Shown here: positions 51,020 through 60,979 of the stretch, in pieces
How the letters are laid out: each line of letters starts with the position of its first letter
How positions within the stretch are numbered: position 1 is the first letter of the stretch
Source of the DNA: Streptomyces sp. NBC_01445
GTDB taxonomy: Bacteria; Actinomycetota; Actinomycetes; Streptomycetales; Streptomycetaceae
NCBI RefSeq assembly: GCF_035918235.1
Contig: NZ_CP109485.1
Coordinates: 9,517,001-9,581,000, forward strand
DNA length: 64,000 nt
Direction: 5' to 3'
Position numbers and translations under genes: made by a program
The notes under the pieces: model-generated
What the model was told of the DNA's origin: nothing
Databases searched by the model: none
The model's input: only the letters and a program-made list of their open reading frames with translations

Positions 51020-51239
51020 CATGAATCAATACCGCGTGGCTGGGGTGCTGTGTGTCTGGTGGCCGCGCTTTTGAGGGACGTATATCGACATGGATGGACG
51101 TCGTCCGGACAGAAGTCGCCCATTTGCGGCGTGCGGCGCCTGTGGGTGTCGTGCGAGTGTCGGGGGTGTGGTCGATCAGGGCGGGTCGGTCACCGACCGC
51201 TTCCGCGCACACCTGACCGCCTGACCAGAGGAGAAGCAC

Positions 51240-51779
51240 ATGCCCCACTCCTTCGATCCGTACAGCGTCCTGCCCTCAGTGCCGGAGTTCGGCTTGCACA
51301 GCACGGACATCGCGGACGGGAAGCCCCTCGATGTCGCACAGTGCAGCAGTCTCTTCGGAGGCCCGGGCGAGGATCGCTCACCACAGCTGTCCTGGGAGGG
51401 CTTCCCCGCCGACACGCAGAGCTTCGCGGTGACCTGCTTCGACCCGGACGCGCCGACGGCGAGTGGCTTCTGGCACTGGGCGGTGTACGACATCCCCGCG
51501 TCGGTGCACGAACTGGAGGCCGGCGCTGGGGCGCCGGGCGGGAAGTACCTTCCCGTCGGCGCGAAGATGCTGGCCAACGACGCGGGCGGGCACAGCTTCC
51601 TCGGCGCGGCGCCCCCTCCCGGGCACGGCCCTCACCGTTACATGTACGCCGTCCATGCGGTGGACACGCCCGAGCTGGATGTGCCGGCGGCGGCTTCCCC
51701 GGCCTGGCTGGGCTTCCAGCTCTTCACCCACGCGGTGGCGCGGGCCGTGATCACCCCGATGTTCGAGAATCCGGCCTGA
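51240..51779 (+). CDS. PEBP family (YbhB/YbcL) protein
   Basis: A 179-residue phosphatidylethanolamine-binding-protein fold: PQLSWEGFPADTQSFAVTCF, DPDAPTASGFWHWAVYDIPA and FLGAAPPPGHGPHRYMYAVH. The DPDAP and GxHR motifs forming the anion-binding pocket are present. Bacterial members may bind phosphate-bearing ligands or inhibit kinases; the function is unproven. AGAGGAGAAGC precedes the ATG. It ends in a strong terminator facing the carboxylase operon. Confidence 0.9.
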   Translation: MPHSFDPYSVLPSVPEFGLHSTDIADGKPLDVAQCSSLFGGPGEDRSPQLSWEGFPADTQSFAVTCFDPDAPTASGFWHWAVYDIPASVHELEAGAGAPGGKYLPVGAKMLANDAGGHSFLGAAPPPGHGPHRYMYAVHAVDTPELDVPAAASPAWLGFQLFTHAVARAVITPMFENPA

Positions 51780-51834
51780 GCACCTACGACTGACAGCGCG
51801 GAAGCCCAGGAGTGGCCGCGCAGGCCAGGAGCAG

Positions 51835-51872
51835 CCCGAGAGCCCAGGAGGTCGTCCTCCCGGGCTCTCGGG
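51835..51872. terminator. Bidirectional terminator
   Basis: An 11-bp stem CCCGAGAGCCC (51835-51845) and GGGCTCTCGGG (51862-51872), with an inner AGGA/TCCT pair. It lies between the PEBP gene and the end of the convergent carboxylase operon. Confidence 0.8.
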
Positions 51873-51899
51873 TTCGGGTCGTAGGGGGAGGGGCGGCGC

Positions 51900-53656
51900 T
51901 CAGTCCTTGATCTCGCAGATGGTGGCGCCGGAGGTGATGGAGGCGCCGATCTCGGCGCTGAGGCCCTTGATGGTGCCGGTGCGGTGGGCGTTGAGGGGTT
52001 GTTCCATTTTCATGGCTTCCAGGACGACGACGAGGTCGCCTTCCTTGACTTCCTGGCCTTCTTCGACGGCGACCTTGACGATGGTGCCCTGCATGGGGGA
52101 GGCGAGGGTGTCGCCGGAGGCGGCGGGGCCGGACTTCTTCGCGGCGCGTCGTTTGGGTTTGGCGCCGGCGGCGAGGCCGGTGCGGGCCAGTGACATGCCG
52201 AGGGAGGAGGGCAGGGAGACCTCGAGGCGTTTGCCGCCGACCTCGACGACGACGGTCTCGCGGCCGGTTTCCTCGTCGCTGTCCGTGTCGGGGGTGGCGG
52301 CGAAGGGCTTGATCTCGTTGACGAACTCGGTCTCGATCCAGCGGGTGTGGATGGTGAAGGGGTCGCTGGTGAAGGCCGGGTCGGTGACGACGGCGCGGTG
52401 GAAGGGGATGGCGGTGGCCATGCCTTCGACCTCGAACTCGGCCAGGGCGCGGGCGGCGCGCTGCAGGGCTTGTTCGCGGGTGGCGCCGGTGACGATGAGT
52501 TTGGCGAGGAGGGAGTCCCAGGCGGGGCCGATGACGCTGCCGGTCTCGACGCCGGCGTCGAGGCGGATGCCGGGGCCGGTGGGGGTGCGAAGCGGGTGAC
52601 GGTGCCGGGGGCGGGGAGGAAGCCGCGGCCGGGGTCTTCGCCGTTGATGCGGAACTCGAAGGAGTGGCCGCGCAGGGCGGGGTCGGTGTAGCCGAGTTCT
52701 TCGCCGTCGGCGATGCGGAACATCTCGCGTACGAGGTCGATGCCGGCGACTTCTTCGGTGACGGGGTGTTCGACCTGGAGGCGGGTGTTGACCTCGAGGA
52801 AGGAGATGGTGCCGTCCATGCCGACGAGGAATTCGACGGTGCCGGCGCCGACGTAGCCGGCTTCCTTGAGGATGGCTTTGGAGGCGGTGTAGAGCTGTTC
52901 GTTCTGCGCCTGGCTGAGGAAGGGGGCGGGGGCTTCTTCGACGAGTTTTTGGTGGCGGCGCTGCAGCGAGCAGTCACGGGTGGACACGACGACCACGTTG
53001 CCGTGCTGGTCGGCGAGGCACTGGGTTTCGACGTGGCGGGGCTTGTCGAGGTAGCGCTCGACGAAGCATTCGCCGCGGCCGAAGGCTGCGACGGCTTCGC
53101 GTACGGCGGAGTCGTAGAGCTCGGGGACCTCTTCGAGGGTGCGGGCGACCTTGAGGCCGCGGCCGCCGCCGCCGAAGGCTGCCTTGATGGCGATGGGCAG
53201 GCCGTGTTCCCGGGCGAACGCGACGACTTCGTCGGAGCCGGATACGGGGTCCGGGGTGCCGGCGACCAGGGGGGCGCCGGCGCGCTGGGCGATGTGCCGG
53301 GCGGCGACCTTGTCGCCGAGGTCGCGGATGGCCTGCGGGGGCGGGCCGATCCAGATCAGTCCGGCGTCCAGGACGGCCTGGGCGAACTCCGCGTTCTCCG
53401 ACAGGAATCCGTAGCCGGGGTGGATGGCGTCCGCGCCGGAGTCCTTGGCGGCCTGCAGCACCTTCGCCATGTCGAGATAGCTGGTGGCCGGGGTGTCACC
53501 GCCCAACGCGAACGCCTCGTCCGCGGCCCGGACATGCGAAGCGTCCCGGTCCGGTTCCGCGTAAACGGCAACGCTCGCGATACCGGCATCCCGGCACGCC
53601 CGGGCCACGCGGACAGCGATTTCGCCACGGTTGGCGATGAGGACTCTCTTCAGCAT
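51900..53656 (-). pseudogene. Acyl-CoA carboxylase alpha chain (biotin carboxylase + BCCP), frameshifted
   Basis: From 53656 one frame encodes the biotin carboxylase: [51 protein letters not shown] (ATP-grasp Gly loop), [20 protein letters not shown] and [20 protein letters not shown]. The frame breaks in a G5 run at 52581-52585; one extra base restores it. The second frame resumes by 52421 ([17 protein letters not shown]) and ends with the biotin motif [15 protein letters not shown] and ATICEIKD at 51900. Joined length is about 585 residues, normal for actinomycete AccA. It is the last gene of the carboxylase/mutase operon and overlaps the B12-subunit stop by 7 nt. A sequencing error in the homopolymer is possible. 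Confidence 0.8.
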
Positions 53657-54141
53657 GCCTGCTCCAGCGCGGGTTCCGGGGTGTCGGTGGTGGCGGTCGT
53701 GTCGGTGGTGGCGAGCAGGCGGTCGACGGTCTCGACGATGCCGCCGATGCCCGCGCCGGGGGTGAACACGGCGTGGACGCCCAGTGTTTCGAGGGCCGTG
53801 ACATCGGCGTCGGGAATGATGCCGCCGACCAGGAGGCGGACGTCGCCCGCATCCTCTTCGGCCAGCAACTGGATCACCTTCTCGACGATCGTCAGATGGG
53901 CACCCGAGAGAACGGAGAGCCCGAGGAGCGGCGCGTCCTCGGCGATGACGGTCGCGACGATCTGCTCCGGGGTCTGGTGCAGGCCGGTGTAGATCACCTC
54001 GTAGCCCGCGTCGCGCAGCGCCCGGGCGATCACCTTGGCGCCACGGTCGTGGCCGTCGAGGCCGGGCTTGGCGATCACCACGCGAGCGCGCGGTGCCGGT
54101 GCGTGACCGGCGCGAGGCGCGCCCCGTTGCACGGTGTTCAT
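53650..54141 (-). CDS. B12-binding (mutase small) subunit
   Basis: A 163-residue cobalamin-binding protein, as found in methylmalonyl- and isobutyryl-CoA mutases. The cobalt-ligand motif is [20 protein letters not shown] (DxHxxG). Also present are SVLSGAH and [18 protein letters not shown]. The N-terminal 20 residues ([14 protein letters not shown]) are an extension, and the tail is Thr-rich. It partners the large subunit encoded upstream at 56078-57664. It lies between the epsilon subunit and the carboxylase alpha chain. Confidence 0.9.
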   Translation of the reverse strand: MNTVQRGAPRAGHAPAPRARVVIAKPGLDGHDRGAKVIARALRDAGYEVIYTGLHQTPEQIVATVIAEDAPLLGLSVLSGAHLTIVEKVIQLLAEEDAGDVRLLVGGIIPDADVTALETLGVHAVFTPGAGIGGIVETVDRLLATTDTTATTDTPEPALEQAC

Positions 54142-54163
54142 GAATCTCCGATCGGGTGGTTGT

Positions 54164-54367
54164 TCAGCGCGGCCAGTAGGTGCGCGCCCAGGCCGCGGGC
54201 CCGTGCTGAGGCAGGGAGTTGATGCGTGCCGGGTCCGCCCATGCGTCGCGGGTGCCTGTCGCGCCGGGCGGGGCGGTGGTCGCTGCCGCGGCGCGGGCCT
54301 GGACCACCGCCAGTGCGGCGGCCAGCTCCTCGGGGGTGGGGTTGCCCCTGACGACCTTGATCATCAT
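54164..54367 (-). CDS. Acyl-CoA carboxylase epsilon subunit
   Basis: A 67-residue epsilon subunit. It begins IKVVRGNPTPEELAAALAVV, the conserved segment by which epsilon binds the beta hexamer, and ends with a short WARTYWPR tail. Epsilon subunits stimulate the actinomycete propionyl- and acetyl-CoA carboxylases. It sits 47 bp behind pccB in the usual order. ATGs at 54367 and 54364 are both possible. Confidence 0.88.
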   Translation of the reverse strand: MMIKVVRGNPTPEELAAALAVVQARAAAATTAPPGATGTRDAWADPARINSLPQHGPAAWARTYWPR

Positions 54368-54414
54368 TGGTCGGGTCCTTTCGGGCGGCTCTTTGCGGCG
54401 GCTCGGTCCTGGGG

Positions 54415-56016
54415 CTAGAGCGGGATGTTGCCGTGCTTCTTGGGCGGGAGGGATTCGCGCTTGGTGCGGAGCTGGCGCAGGCCGCGGACGATGTGGGCGC
54501 GGGTGTCCGAGGGCATGATGACGGCGTCGATGTAGCCGCGTTCGGCCGCGGTGTAGGGGTTGAGGAGGGTGTCCTCGTACTCCTGGATCAGGCGGCTGCG
54601 GGTTGCTTCCTGCTCGGTCTCGGGGGCGGCCGCGATGGTGCGGCGGTGCAGGATGTTGACCGCTCCCTGGGCGCCCATGACCGCGATCTGGGAGGTGGGC
54701 CAGGCCAGGTTGAGGTCGGCGCCCAGGTGCTTGGAGCCCATGACGTCGTAGGCGCCGCCGAACGCCTTGCGGGTGATGACCGTGATCAGGGGGACGGTCG
54801 CTTCGGCGTAGGCGTAGATGAGTTTGGCGCCGCGGCGGATGATGCCGGTGTGTTCCTGGTCCACGCCCGGCAGGAAGCCGGGGACGTCGACGAAGGTCAG
54901 GACGGGGACGTTGAACGCGTCGCAGGTGCGCACGAAGCGGGCGGCTTTTTCGGAGGCGTCGATGTCGAGGCAGCCGGCGAACTGCATGGGCTGGTTGGCG
55001 ACGATGCCGACGGGGCGGCCCTCGACGCGGCCGAATCCGGTGAGGATGTTCGGTGCGAACAGCGGCTGCGTCTCGAAGAACTCCGCGTCGTCCAGGACGT
55101 GCTCGATCACGGTGTGCATGTCGTAGGGCTGGTTCGCGCTGTCGGGGACGAGGGTGTCGAGTTCGTCGTCCTCCAGGGTGCGGGCCAGGTCCGCTTCCTC
55201 GGGGAAGGCGGGCGGCTCGGACAGGTTGTTCGAGGGGAGGTAGGACAGAAGGGTTTTGACGTATTCGATGGCGTCTTTTTCGTCGCCGGCCATGTGGTGC
55301 GCGACGCCGGAGTTGGTGTTGTGGGTGCGGGCTCCGCCGAGTTCTTCGAAGCCGACGTCTTCGCCGGTGACGGTCTTGATGACGTCGGGGCCGGTGATGA
55401 ACATGTGGGAGGTCTGGTCGACCATGACGGTGAAGTCGGTGATGGCGGGGGAGTAGACGGCGCCGCCCGCGCAGGGGCCGACGACGAGGCTGATCTGGGG
55501 GATGACGCCGGAGGCGTGGGTGTTGCGGCGGAAGATCTCGCCGTACATGCCGAGTGCCATGACGCCTTCCTGGATGCGGGCGCCGCCGGAGTCGTTGATG
55601 CCGATGACGGGGCAGCCCGTTTTGAGGGCGAAGTCCATCACCTTGATGATTTTCTGGCCGTAGACCTCGCCGAGGGCTCCGCCGAAGACGGTGAAGTCCT
55701 GGGAGAAGACGGCTACCGGGCGGTTTTCGACGGTGCCGTAGCCGGTGACGACGCCGTCGCCGTAGGGCTTGTTGTCGTCCAGGCCGAAGGCGGTGGAGCG
55801 GTGGCGGGCGAATTCGTCGAGTTCTACGAACGAGCCTTCGTCCAGGAGCAGTTCGATGCGTTCACGGGCCGTCAGTTTGCCCTTCGCGTGCTGCTTCTCC
55901 ACCGCGCGCGCGGAGCCGGCGTGCGTGGCCTCTTCGATCCGGCGCTGCAGGTCCGCGAGCTTTCCCGCGGTCGTGTGGATGTCGATGTCGTTCACTGATT
56001 GCTCCACCGGGCTCAC
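54415..56016 (-). CDS. pccB: Propionyl-CoA carboxylase beta subunit
   Basis: A 533-residue carboxyltransferase. [20 protein letters not shown] begins the fold; [14 protein letters not shown] and [20 protein letters not shown] belong to the acyl-CoA and biotin sites. The specificity residue in GGAYDVMGS is Asp (about residue 424), matching Asp422 of the S. coelicolor PccB, whereas acetyl-CoA-type AccB has Ile there. It therefore should carboxylate propionyl-CoA to methylmalonyl-CoA, with the alpha chain as biotin carrier and epsilon as activator. It is the second gene of the operon. Confidence 0.93.
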   Translation of the reverse strand: MSPVEQSVNDIDIHTTAGKLADLQRRIEEATHAGSARAVEKQHAKGKLTARERIELLLDEGSFVELDEFARHRSTAFGLDDNKPYGDGVVTGYGTVENRPVAVFSQDFTVFGGALGEVYGQKIIKVMDFALKTGCPVIGINDSGGARIQEGVMALGMYGEIFRRNTHASGVIPQISLVVGPCAGGAVYSPAITDFTVMVDQTSHMFITGPDVIKTVTGEDVGFEELGGARTHNTNSGVAHHMAGDEKDAIEYVKTLLSYLPSNNLSEPPAFPEEADLARTLEDDELDTLVPDSANQPYDMHTVIEHVLDDAEFFETQPLFAPNILTGFGRVEGRPVGIVANQPMQFAGCLDIDASEKAARFVRTCDAFNVPVLTFVDVPGFLPGVDQEHTGIIRRGAKLIYAYAEATVPLITVITRKAFGGAYDVMGSKHLGADLNLAWPTSQIAVMGAQGAVNILHRRTIAAAPETEQEATRSRLIQEYEDTLLNPYTAAERGYIDAVIMPSDTRAHIVRGLRQLRTKRESLPPKKHGNIPL

Positions 56017-56077
56017 TGGTCATCGGAAGTATCGGATGGATCGCAAGGATCGGACGGATCGAAGGGGACAGGGAGGA

Positions 56078-57664
56078 TCAGAACGTGTCGTGTGGGACAT
56101 GAACGCCCCACACGTCGCGCAGGGCGTGGGAGACCTCGCCGACCGTGGCGCGCAGGCGCAGGGCCTCGCGCATCGGGGGCAGGACGTTGTCGGTGCCGCG
56201 CGCCGCGTCGCGCAGCGCTTCGAGAGCTCGCTCGACGGCTTCGTTGTCGCGATCCTTGCGCAGGGCCGCGAGGCGTTCGCACTGGTCGATCTCGATCTGG
56301 GGGTCGACCCGCAGCGGCTCGTACGGTTCTTCCTCGTCGAGGGCGTACTTGTTGACGCCGACCACGGTGCGTTCCTGGTGGTCGATCTCCAGCGCGATCC
56401 GGTACGCGGACTTCTCGATCTCGGACTTCTGGAAGCCCTGCTCGATCGCCGCCACCGCGCCGCCGCGGTCCTCGACGGCCTGGATCAGCTCAAGGGCCGC
56501 CGCCTCGACATCGTCCGTCATCGACTCCATGACGTAGGACCCGGCGAACGGGTCGACGGTCTTGGTCACGTCGGTCTCGTAGGCGATGACCTGCTGTGTG
56601 CGCAGGGCGAGCCGCGCCGCCTTCTGCGTGGGCAGGGCGATGGCCTCGTCGTAGGAGTTGGTGTGCAGTGACTGCGTTCCGCCGAGGACCGCGCCGAGGC
56701 CCTGAAGGGCGACCCGTACGAGGTTGACCTCGGGCTGCTGCGCGGTCAGCTGGACCCCGGCGGTCTGGGTGTGGAAGCGCAGCATCTGCGACTTGGGGTT
56801 CTTGGCCTTGAACTCGTCGCGCATGATGCGGGCCCAGATGCGGCGGGCGGCGCGGAACTTGGCGATCTCTTCGAGCAGCGTCGTCCGGGCGACGAAGAAG
56901 AACGACAGGCGCGGTGCGAAATCGTCGATGTCGAGGCCGGCGGCGAGCGCGGCGCGTACGTACTCCTTCGCGTTGGCGAGGGTGAAGGCGATCTCCTGCG
57001 CGGGCGTGGCCCCGGCCTCGGCCATGTGGTAGCCCGAGATGGAGATCGTGTTCCAGCGGGGCAGCTCCTTGTGGCAGTACGCGAAGATGTCGCTGATCAG
57101 CCGCAGGGACTGCTTGGGCGGGAAGATGTACGTGCCCCGGGCGATGTACTCCTTGAGCACGTCGTTCTGGATGGTGCCGGTCAGCTGGTCACCGGAGATG
57201 CCCTGCTCGGCCGCGACGAGCTGGTAGAGCAGGAGCAGTGTCGAGCCGGGGGCGTTGATCGTCATCGACGTGGACACCTTGTCCAGGGGCAGGCCCTGGA
57301 ACAGGGTGCGCATGTCCTCGATCGAGTCGATCGCCACGCCGACCTTGCCCACCTCGCCGCGGGCGATCGACTCGTCCGAGTCGTAGCCCATCTGCGTCGG
57401 CAGGTCGAAGGCGACGCTCAGGCCGCCCGTACCGGCGCCGACCAGCTCGTGGTAGCGCTCGTTGGACTCCTTCGCCGTGCCGAATCCGGCGTACTGCCGC
57501 ATCGTCCACGGCCGGCCGGTGTACATCGACGGATACACGCCCCGCGTGTACGGGAACTTTCCCGGGGCGCCGAGCTTGGCGTCCGCGTCGAAATCCGTCA
57601 GCGACCAGCCGTCGTAGAGCGGCTGGATGGGCAGACCGGATTCGCTCTGTGCCTCGGAACCCAC
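56078..57664 (-). CDS. Acyl-CoA mutase large subunit (methylmalonyl-CoA mutase-like)
   Basis: A 528-residue adenosylcobalamin-dependent mutase TIM barrel without its own B12 domain. Signatures: [59 protein letters not shown] segment [19 protein letters not shown] and [18 protein letters not shown]. The substrate-site residues in RQYAGF (Tyr) and [10 protein letters not shown] (Arg) match the methylmalonyl-type pair rather than the Phe/Gln of isobutyryl-CoA mutases. With the separate B12 subunit it should convert methylmalonyl-CoA to succinyl-CoA. GTG start 6 nt after AGGAGG. First gene of the operon. Confidence 0.9.
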   Translation of the reverse strand: MGSEAQSESGLPIQPLYDGWSLTDFDADAKLGAPGKFPYTRGVYPSMYTGRPWTMRQYAGFGTAKESNERYHELVGAGTGGLSVAFDLPTQMGYDSDESIARGEVGKVGVAIDSIEDMRTLFQGLPLDKVSTSMTINAPGSTLLLLYQLVAAEQGISGDQLTGTIQNDVLKEYIARGTYIFPPKQSLRLISDIFAYCHKELPRWNTISISGYHMAEAGATPAQEIAFTLANAKEYVRAALAAGLDIDDFAPRLSFFFVARTTLLEEIAKFRAARRIWARIMRDEFKAKNPKSQMLRFHTQTAGVQLTAQQPEVNLVRVALQGLGAVLGGTQSLHTNSYDEAIALPTQKAARLALRTQQVIAYETDVTKTVDPFAGSYVMESMTDDVEAAALELIQAVEDRGGAVAAIEQGFQKSEIEKSAYRIALEIDHQERTVVGVNKYALDEEEPYEPLRVDPQIEIDQCERLAALRKDRDNEAVERALEALRDAARGTDNVLPPMREALRLRATVGEVSHALRDVWGVHVPHDTF

Positions 57665-57699
57665 GCCGGACCTCCTGTGGTACTCGATGTCACATCAAC

Positions 57700-57712
57700 G
57701 GTACTCAGTACC
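57700..57712. promoter_or_regulatory. TetR operator palindrome
   Basis: GGTACTCAGTACC, a perfect 13-bp palindrome around one base, between the mutase start (57664) and the divergent TetR start (57786). Likely operator for both. Confidence 0.65.
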
Positions 57713-57752
57713 ATCGACTCAGGCAAGTGGCTTCCGAGCACCGAGACAGGGA

Positions 57753-57792
57753 AGGATGGGCGGTCATGAGTGAGGATGGGTGGTCATGAGTA
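57753..57792 (+). repeat. 20-bp tandem repeat with coupled leader ORF
   Basis: AGGATGGGCGGTCATGAGTG (57753-57772) is repeated as AGGATGGGTGGTCATGAGTA (57773-57792), 18 of 20 identical. The first copy supplies its own ATG at 57766, opening a 7-codon frame whose TGA (57787-57789) overlaps the TetR ATG at 57786 as ATGA. Confidence 0.75.
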
Positions 57793-58472
57793 AGCCAGCC
57801 GCGCGGATCCGCCTCGCGGACGCCGCCTTCGCGCTCTTCGACGAGCGCGGATACGAGCAGACCACCGTCGACGAGATCGCCGAGCGGGCCGGAGTGGGCC
57901 GCACGACGTTCTTCCGGCACTACCGGTCGAAGGAAGACGTGATCTTCCCCGACCATGACCGGCTGCTCGCGCTGATCAAGGACAGGCTGGCCACCTCCAG
58001 CCACAGCACCGGCCTGATCGCCGTCTCCGACGCGGTCCGCCTGGTGCTGCTGCACTACATCGACGAGGGCGACCTCGCGCGGCGGCGGTACACGCTGACC
58101 AGCAAGGTGGCGGTCCTGCGGGACCGGGAGATCGCCAGTGTGGCCAGGTACCAGCGGCTGTTCCGCGAGTTCATCGCGGACTGGATGGGTGACCCCACAG
58201 AGTCGGCGTCGCTGCGGGCCGAACTGATGGCGGCGGCCGTGGTCGCGGCCCACAACCACGTACTGCGCCGCTGGCTCCGGGGCGAGACCTCCGACCCGGT
58301 GGCGGAGATGGACGACGCCATGCGCGAAGTGCTCGCCCTCTTCCCCGCGCCCTCCGGTGCCGGGGACTCGGGTGACGCCGGCACCACCCTTGTGGCCTTC
58401 CGGACCGGACAGGATCTCGATGCGCTGCTCCCCTCCCTGAGGCGACTCGTCGAGGGCGGCGCGGCGCACTGA
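57786..58472 (+). CDS. TetR-family regulator
   Basis: A 228-residue TetR regulator: GYEQTTVDEIAERAGVGRTT, FFRHYRSKEDVIFPDHDRLL, then a helical ligand-binding domain with RLVLLHYIDEGDLARRRYTL and YQRLFREFIADWMGD. It diverges from the carboxylase/mutase operon across 121 bp with a palindromic operator and is the probable sensor, perhaps of an acyl-CoA. The ATG at 57786 overlaps the stop of a 7-codon leader. A hairpin terminator follows (58487-58502). Confidence 0.9.
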   Translation: MSKPAARIRLADAAFALFDERGYEQTTVDEIAERAGVGRTTFFRHYRSKEDVIFPDHDRLLALIKDRLATSSHSTGLIAVSDAVRLVLLHYIDEGDLARRRYTLTSKVAVLRDREIASVARYQRLFREFIADWMGDPTESASLRAELMAAAVVAAHNHVLRRWLRGETSDPVAEMDDAMREVLALFPAPSGAGDSGDAGTTLVAFRTGQDLDALLPSLRRLVEGGAAH

Positions 58473-58486
58473 ACGCGTGCGCTGCG

Positions 58487-58502
58487 TGGGGGTTTTCCCC
58501 CA
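58487..58502 (+). terminator. Short terminator hairpin
   Basis: TGGGGG-TTTT-CCCCCA at 58487-58502, a 6-bp stem with tetraloop, 15 bp after the TetR stop. Confidence 0.5.
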
Positions 58503-58561
58503 ACTGGATGGTCTGGCCTGTCGGATGGTGACGTGGGCGGGCCACCCGTGAAGCTTGCGGC

Positions 58562-59845
58562 ATGGACACCAACGCCAACATCAAGACCAACATGACGAGC
58601 AGGCGCCGCGTGCTGGCCGCGTCCGCGCTCGGCCTCGCCTGGGCGGCGGCGGGCGTACCCGGCGCGAGGGCGACCGCGATGGCAGCGGACGACACGGCGC
58701 CCACGCCACGCACGTCCCGCTTGGCGCGTCTGAAGCTGCCCGCGCCGACCGGGCCGTACGGCGTGGGGACGGTGTCGCTGCGGCTGGTGGACCGGCGGCG
58801 TGCGGATCCGTGGGTGGCCGGTCGCAGGCGCGAGCTGATGGTGGATGTCCGGTACCCGGCCCGATCCGTCGCCTCGCGCCCGCGCGTGCCGCAGATGACG
58901 AAGGGGGAGGCGGTCGGCTTCGACCGTGTGAACAACTTCGGCGATCTGCCGAAGGGGCGCATCGACTGGAGCGCGACACAGACCTTCGCCCACCTCGGCG
59001 CGCCACTGGACCGGCGCGGTCCGCGGCCGGTGGTGCTGTACTCGCCGGGCGTGGGGGACCCGCGCACCCTGGGTACGACGCTGACGGACGAGCTGGCGTC
59101 GCACGGGTACGTGGTGGTGGCGATCGACCACACCTACGACGCGTCGGCGGTGGAGTTCCCCGGTGGGCGGGTGGAGACGACTCTGCTTCCGCAGGAGTTC
59201 GAACGGGCGCAGAAGGAGGGGCCCGAAGCGGTCGTCGCGCTGATGAAGAAGACGAGCGCGGTACGGGTGGCCGATACGGGGTTCGTACTGGACGAGGTGG
59301 AGCGGGCGTTCGCCACGGGCCGCCTGGAGCGCGCGCCGATCGGCATGTTCGGGCAGTCGGCGGGCGGCTTCGCGGCGCTGCAGACGATGCATGACGACGA
59401 GCGGATCACTGCGGCAGCGAATCTGGACGGAGTGCTCGCCTACGTAGGGGACGATCACGACGAGGGGGAGCTTTCCTCGGTGGCCCGTGACGGGGTGGAC
59501 GGGCCGTTCCTCCTCATGGGCATGGACGGCGACGACCGTACGAACGTGCCGTCCTGGCGCGCGCTGTGGGAGCACAGCGACGGCTGGCACCGGGACCTGG
59601 TGCTGACTGGCGCGCAGCATGCGACGTACACCGATGCGACGTCGCTGATCCCGCAGATCGCCGGGCAGTTGGGCCTGCCGCAGGAGACGGTGGCCGGTCT
59701 GGTGGGGACGGTGCCGGCCGCGCGGGCGATTGGCACGCAGCGGGCGTATGTGACGGCGTTCTTCGACCGTTGGCTCCTCGGGCGCTCAGACGGTCACTTC
59801 CTGGACGGATCCTCGTCGAAGTATCCGGAGGTGCGGTTCGTGTAG
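58562..59845 (+). CDS. Tat-exported alpha/beta hydrolase (lipase-like)
   Basis: A 427-residue exported hydrolase. The N-terminus NMTSRRRVLAASALGLAWAA carries a twin-Arg signal; cleavage after GARA. The nucleophile elbow is IGMFGQSAGGFAAL (GxSxG), the oxyanion strand PVVLYSPGVGDPRTLGTT, Asp in FLLMGMDGDDR and His probably in GAQHATYTD. It matches the platelet-activating-factor acetylhydrolase/lipase group. Exported in folded form, it probably cleaves esters outside the cell. Confidence 0.88.
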   Translation: MDTNANIKTNMTSRRRVLAASALGLAWAAAGVPGARATAMAADDTAPTPRTSRLARLKLPAPTGPYGVGTVSLRLVDRRRADPWVAGRRRELMVDVRYPARSVASRPRVPQMTKGEAVGFDRVNNFGDLPKGRIDWSATQTFAHLGAPLDRRGPRPVVLYSPGVGDPRTLGTTLTDELASHGYVVVAIDHTYDASAVEFPGGRVETTLLPQEFERAQKEGPEAVVALMKKTSAVRVADTGFVLDEVERAFATGRLERAPIGMFGQSAGGFAALQTMHDDERITAAANLDGVLAYVGDDHDEGELSSVARDGVDGPFLLMGMDGDDRTNVPSWRALWEHSDGWHRDLVLTGAQHATYTDATSLIPQIAGQLGLPQETVAGLVGTVPAARAIGTQRAYVTAFFDRWLLGRSDGHFLDGSSSKYPEVRFV

Positions 59846-59989
59846 GACACGGGGGCGCAAGGGTTGTGGGTGTTTTGTGGTGTTCGCGGCAAGCATCTGG
59901 GCGCAGGCGTCCGATCGTGTTGCTATGGGGGAGTACCAGCGGTGGGCGGTGAACGCCCCACCGTACAAAGGGAGTTACGGGGGATTCGA

Positions 59990-60364
59990 ATGCGTAAGAG
60001 GAGCAGGTTGGGTGCGGTGCTGACCGCCGCCGCACTCGCCGTCACCGTGGCAGGAGCCGCCGCGCCGTCCGCGAGCGCGGCCGGCGGATGCTGGCAGAGC
60101 GGCGGACGATGGTGGTGCAACAACGTATCGGGGGCGCCCGTCTACGGCACGATGGGAGCGAGCACGCAGTACCCCGATCCGAGCAGGGTCGTCGGCTACA
60201 TGAACTCCAACCCCAGCTGGTTCTTCTGCAAGATGGACGGCCAGAACTGGGTGGGTGGACCACACCCGACCCGCTGGGAGTTCACGGTCGCTGACAACGG
60301 AGAATACGGCTGGATGAAGGACACCGCGATCTCCAGCGAGACGAACCCGTTGCCCAACTGCTGA
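59990..60364 (+). CDS. Small secreted Cys-containing protein
   Basis: A 124-residue exported protein. Signal: RKRSRLGAVLTAAALAVTVA, cleaved after PSASA. The mature part has four Cys (GGCWQSG, RWWCNN, WFFCKMD and the final PNC), likely two disulfides, and an SH3-like pattern (VYGTMGAST, GQNWVGG, NGEYGWMKDTAIS). Such bacterial-SH3-like secreted proteins are common in Streptomyces, with no fixed function. An AGGGAG site and GGGGG precede the ATG at 59990. Confidence 0.8.
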   Translation: MRKRSRLGAVLTAAALAVTVAGAAAPSASAAGGCWQSGGRWWCNNVSGAPVYGTMGASTQYPDPSRVVGYMNSNPSWFFCKMDGQNWVGGPHPTRWEFTVADNGEYGWMKDTAISSETNPLPNC

Positions 60365-60598
60365 GCCACGACACGTCCGCCCCGGGCTCCCGCGCGCAAC
60401 TGACGGCCGCACAGCCATCGTCCTGAGCGCCGGAAGCGCGGGGCGGACGGGTGTTCACGCGCCCGTCACGAGATCAGGGGATGCGGTGTCGGCTGCAAGG
60501 TGACGGACCGGGGCGAGGGCGGCAGCGGGTCGGGACGGCCTCCGAGGGTCGTGCTCATCGCGCACATCGAGCCCGGCCGCCGCTGACCGTCACGATTG
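60365..60598. other. Convergent spacer
   Basis: 234 bp between convergent genes for the small secreted protein and DUF6083. Nothing beyond short GC-rich stems is seen. Confidence 0.4.
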
Positions 60599-60979
60599 TC
60601 ACCCCACGTCGGGCAGCTGGGCATCCCCGGGAGGAGGCTCCGGTTCCTGGCGCCGCGCCATCCGCCCGTTCTCATTCCGCAGTGTCGTCAGCCACGGCCA
60701 CAGATCGGGCAGCTCCTGCCCGGCGCAGGCCAGCCGATGCTCGATGCGGCACCGCTGCGTCCCGTCCACGGGACACACGCCGTACACGGTGACCCGGCCG
60801 TCCGACAGCTCGATCCACCGATGCTCCGCCGGCACGAGATGTGCCGGCACTCGCATCCCGGGCTCCAGCAGAACCCAGTCATGCTCGAGCGTGGCCACCC
60901 GATCCTGTGGCAGCCCGCAGTACGGACACCGGAACTGCCCGCTGCCGATCCTCGCGACCCCCCTGCCAGAACCCCTCAT
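60599..60979 (-). CDS. DUF6083 protein
   Basis: About 126 residues from the ATG at 60979. The N-terminal knuckle FRCPYCGLPQDRVATLEHDW is followed by VLLEPGMRVPAHLVPAEHRW, the mark of DUF6083, and later GVCPVDGTQRCRIEHRLACA with further Cys/His. So it binds one or two zinc ions. Function unknown; this family is confined to actinomycetes and often occurs in accessory regions. The start is uncertain (61012 also open). Confidence 0.75.
   Translation of the reverse strand: MRGSGRGVARIGSGQFRCPYCGLPQDRVATLEHDWVLLEPGMRVPAHLVPAEHRWIELSDGRVTVYGVCPVDGTQRCRIEHRLACAGQELPDLWPWLTTLRNENGRMARRQEPEPPPGDAQLPDVG

Noticed and set aside
54367..55998. A 543-codon plus-strand open frame
   Set aside because: Antisense of pccB, whose identity is certain.
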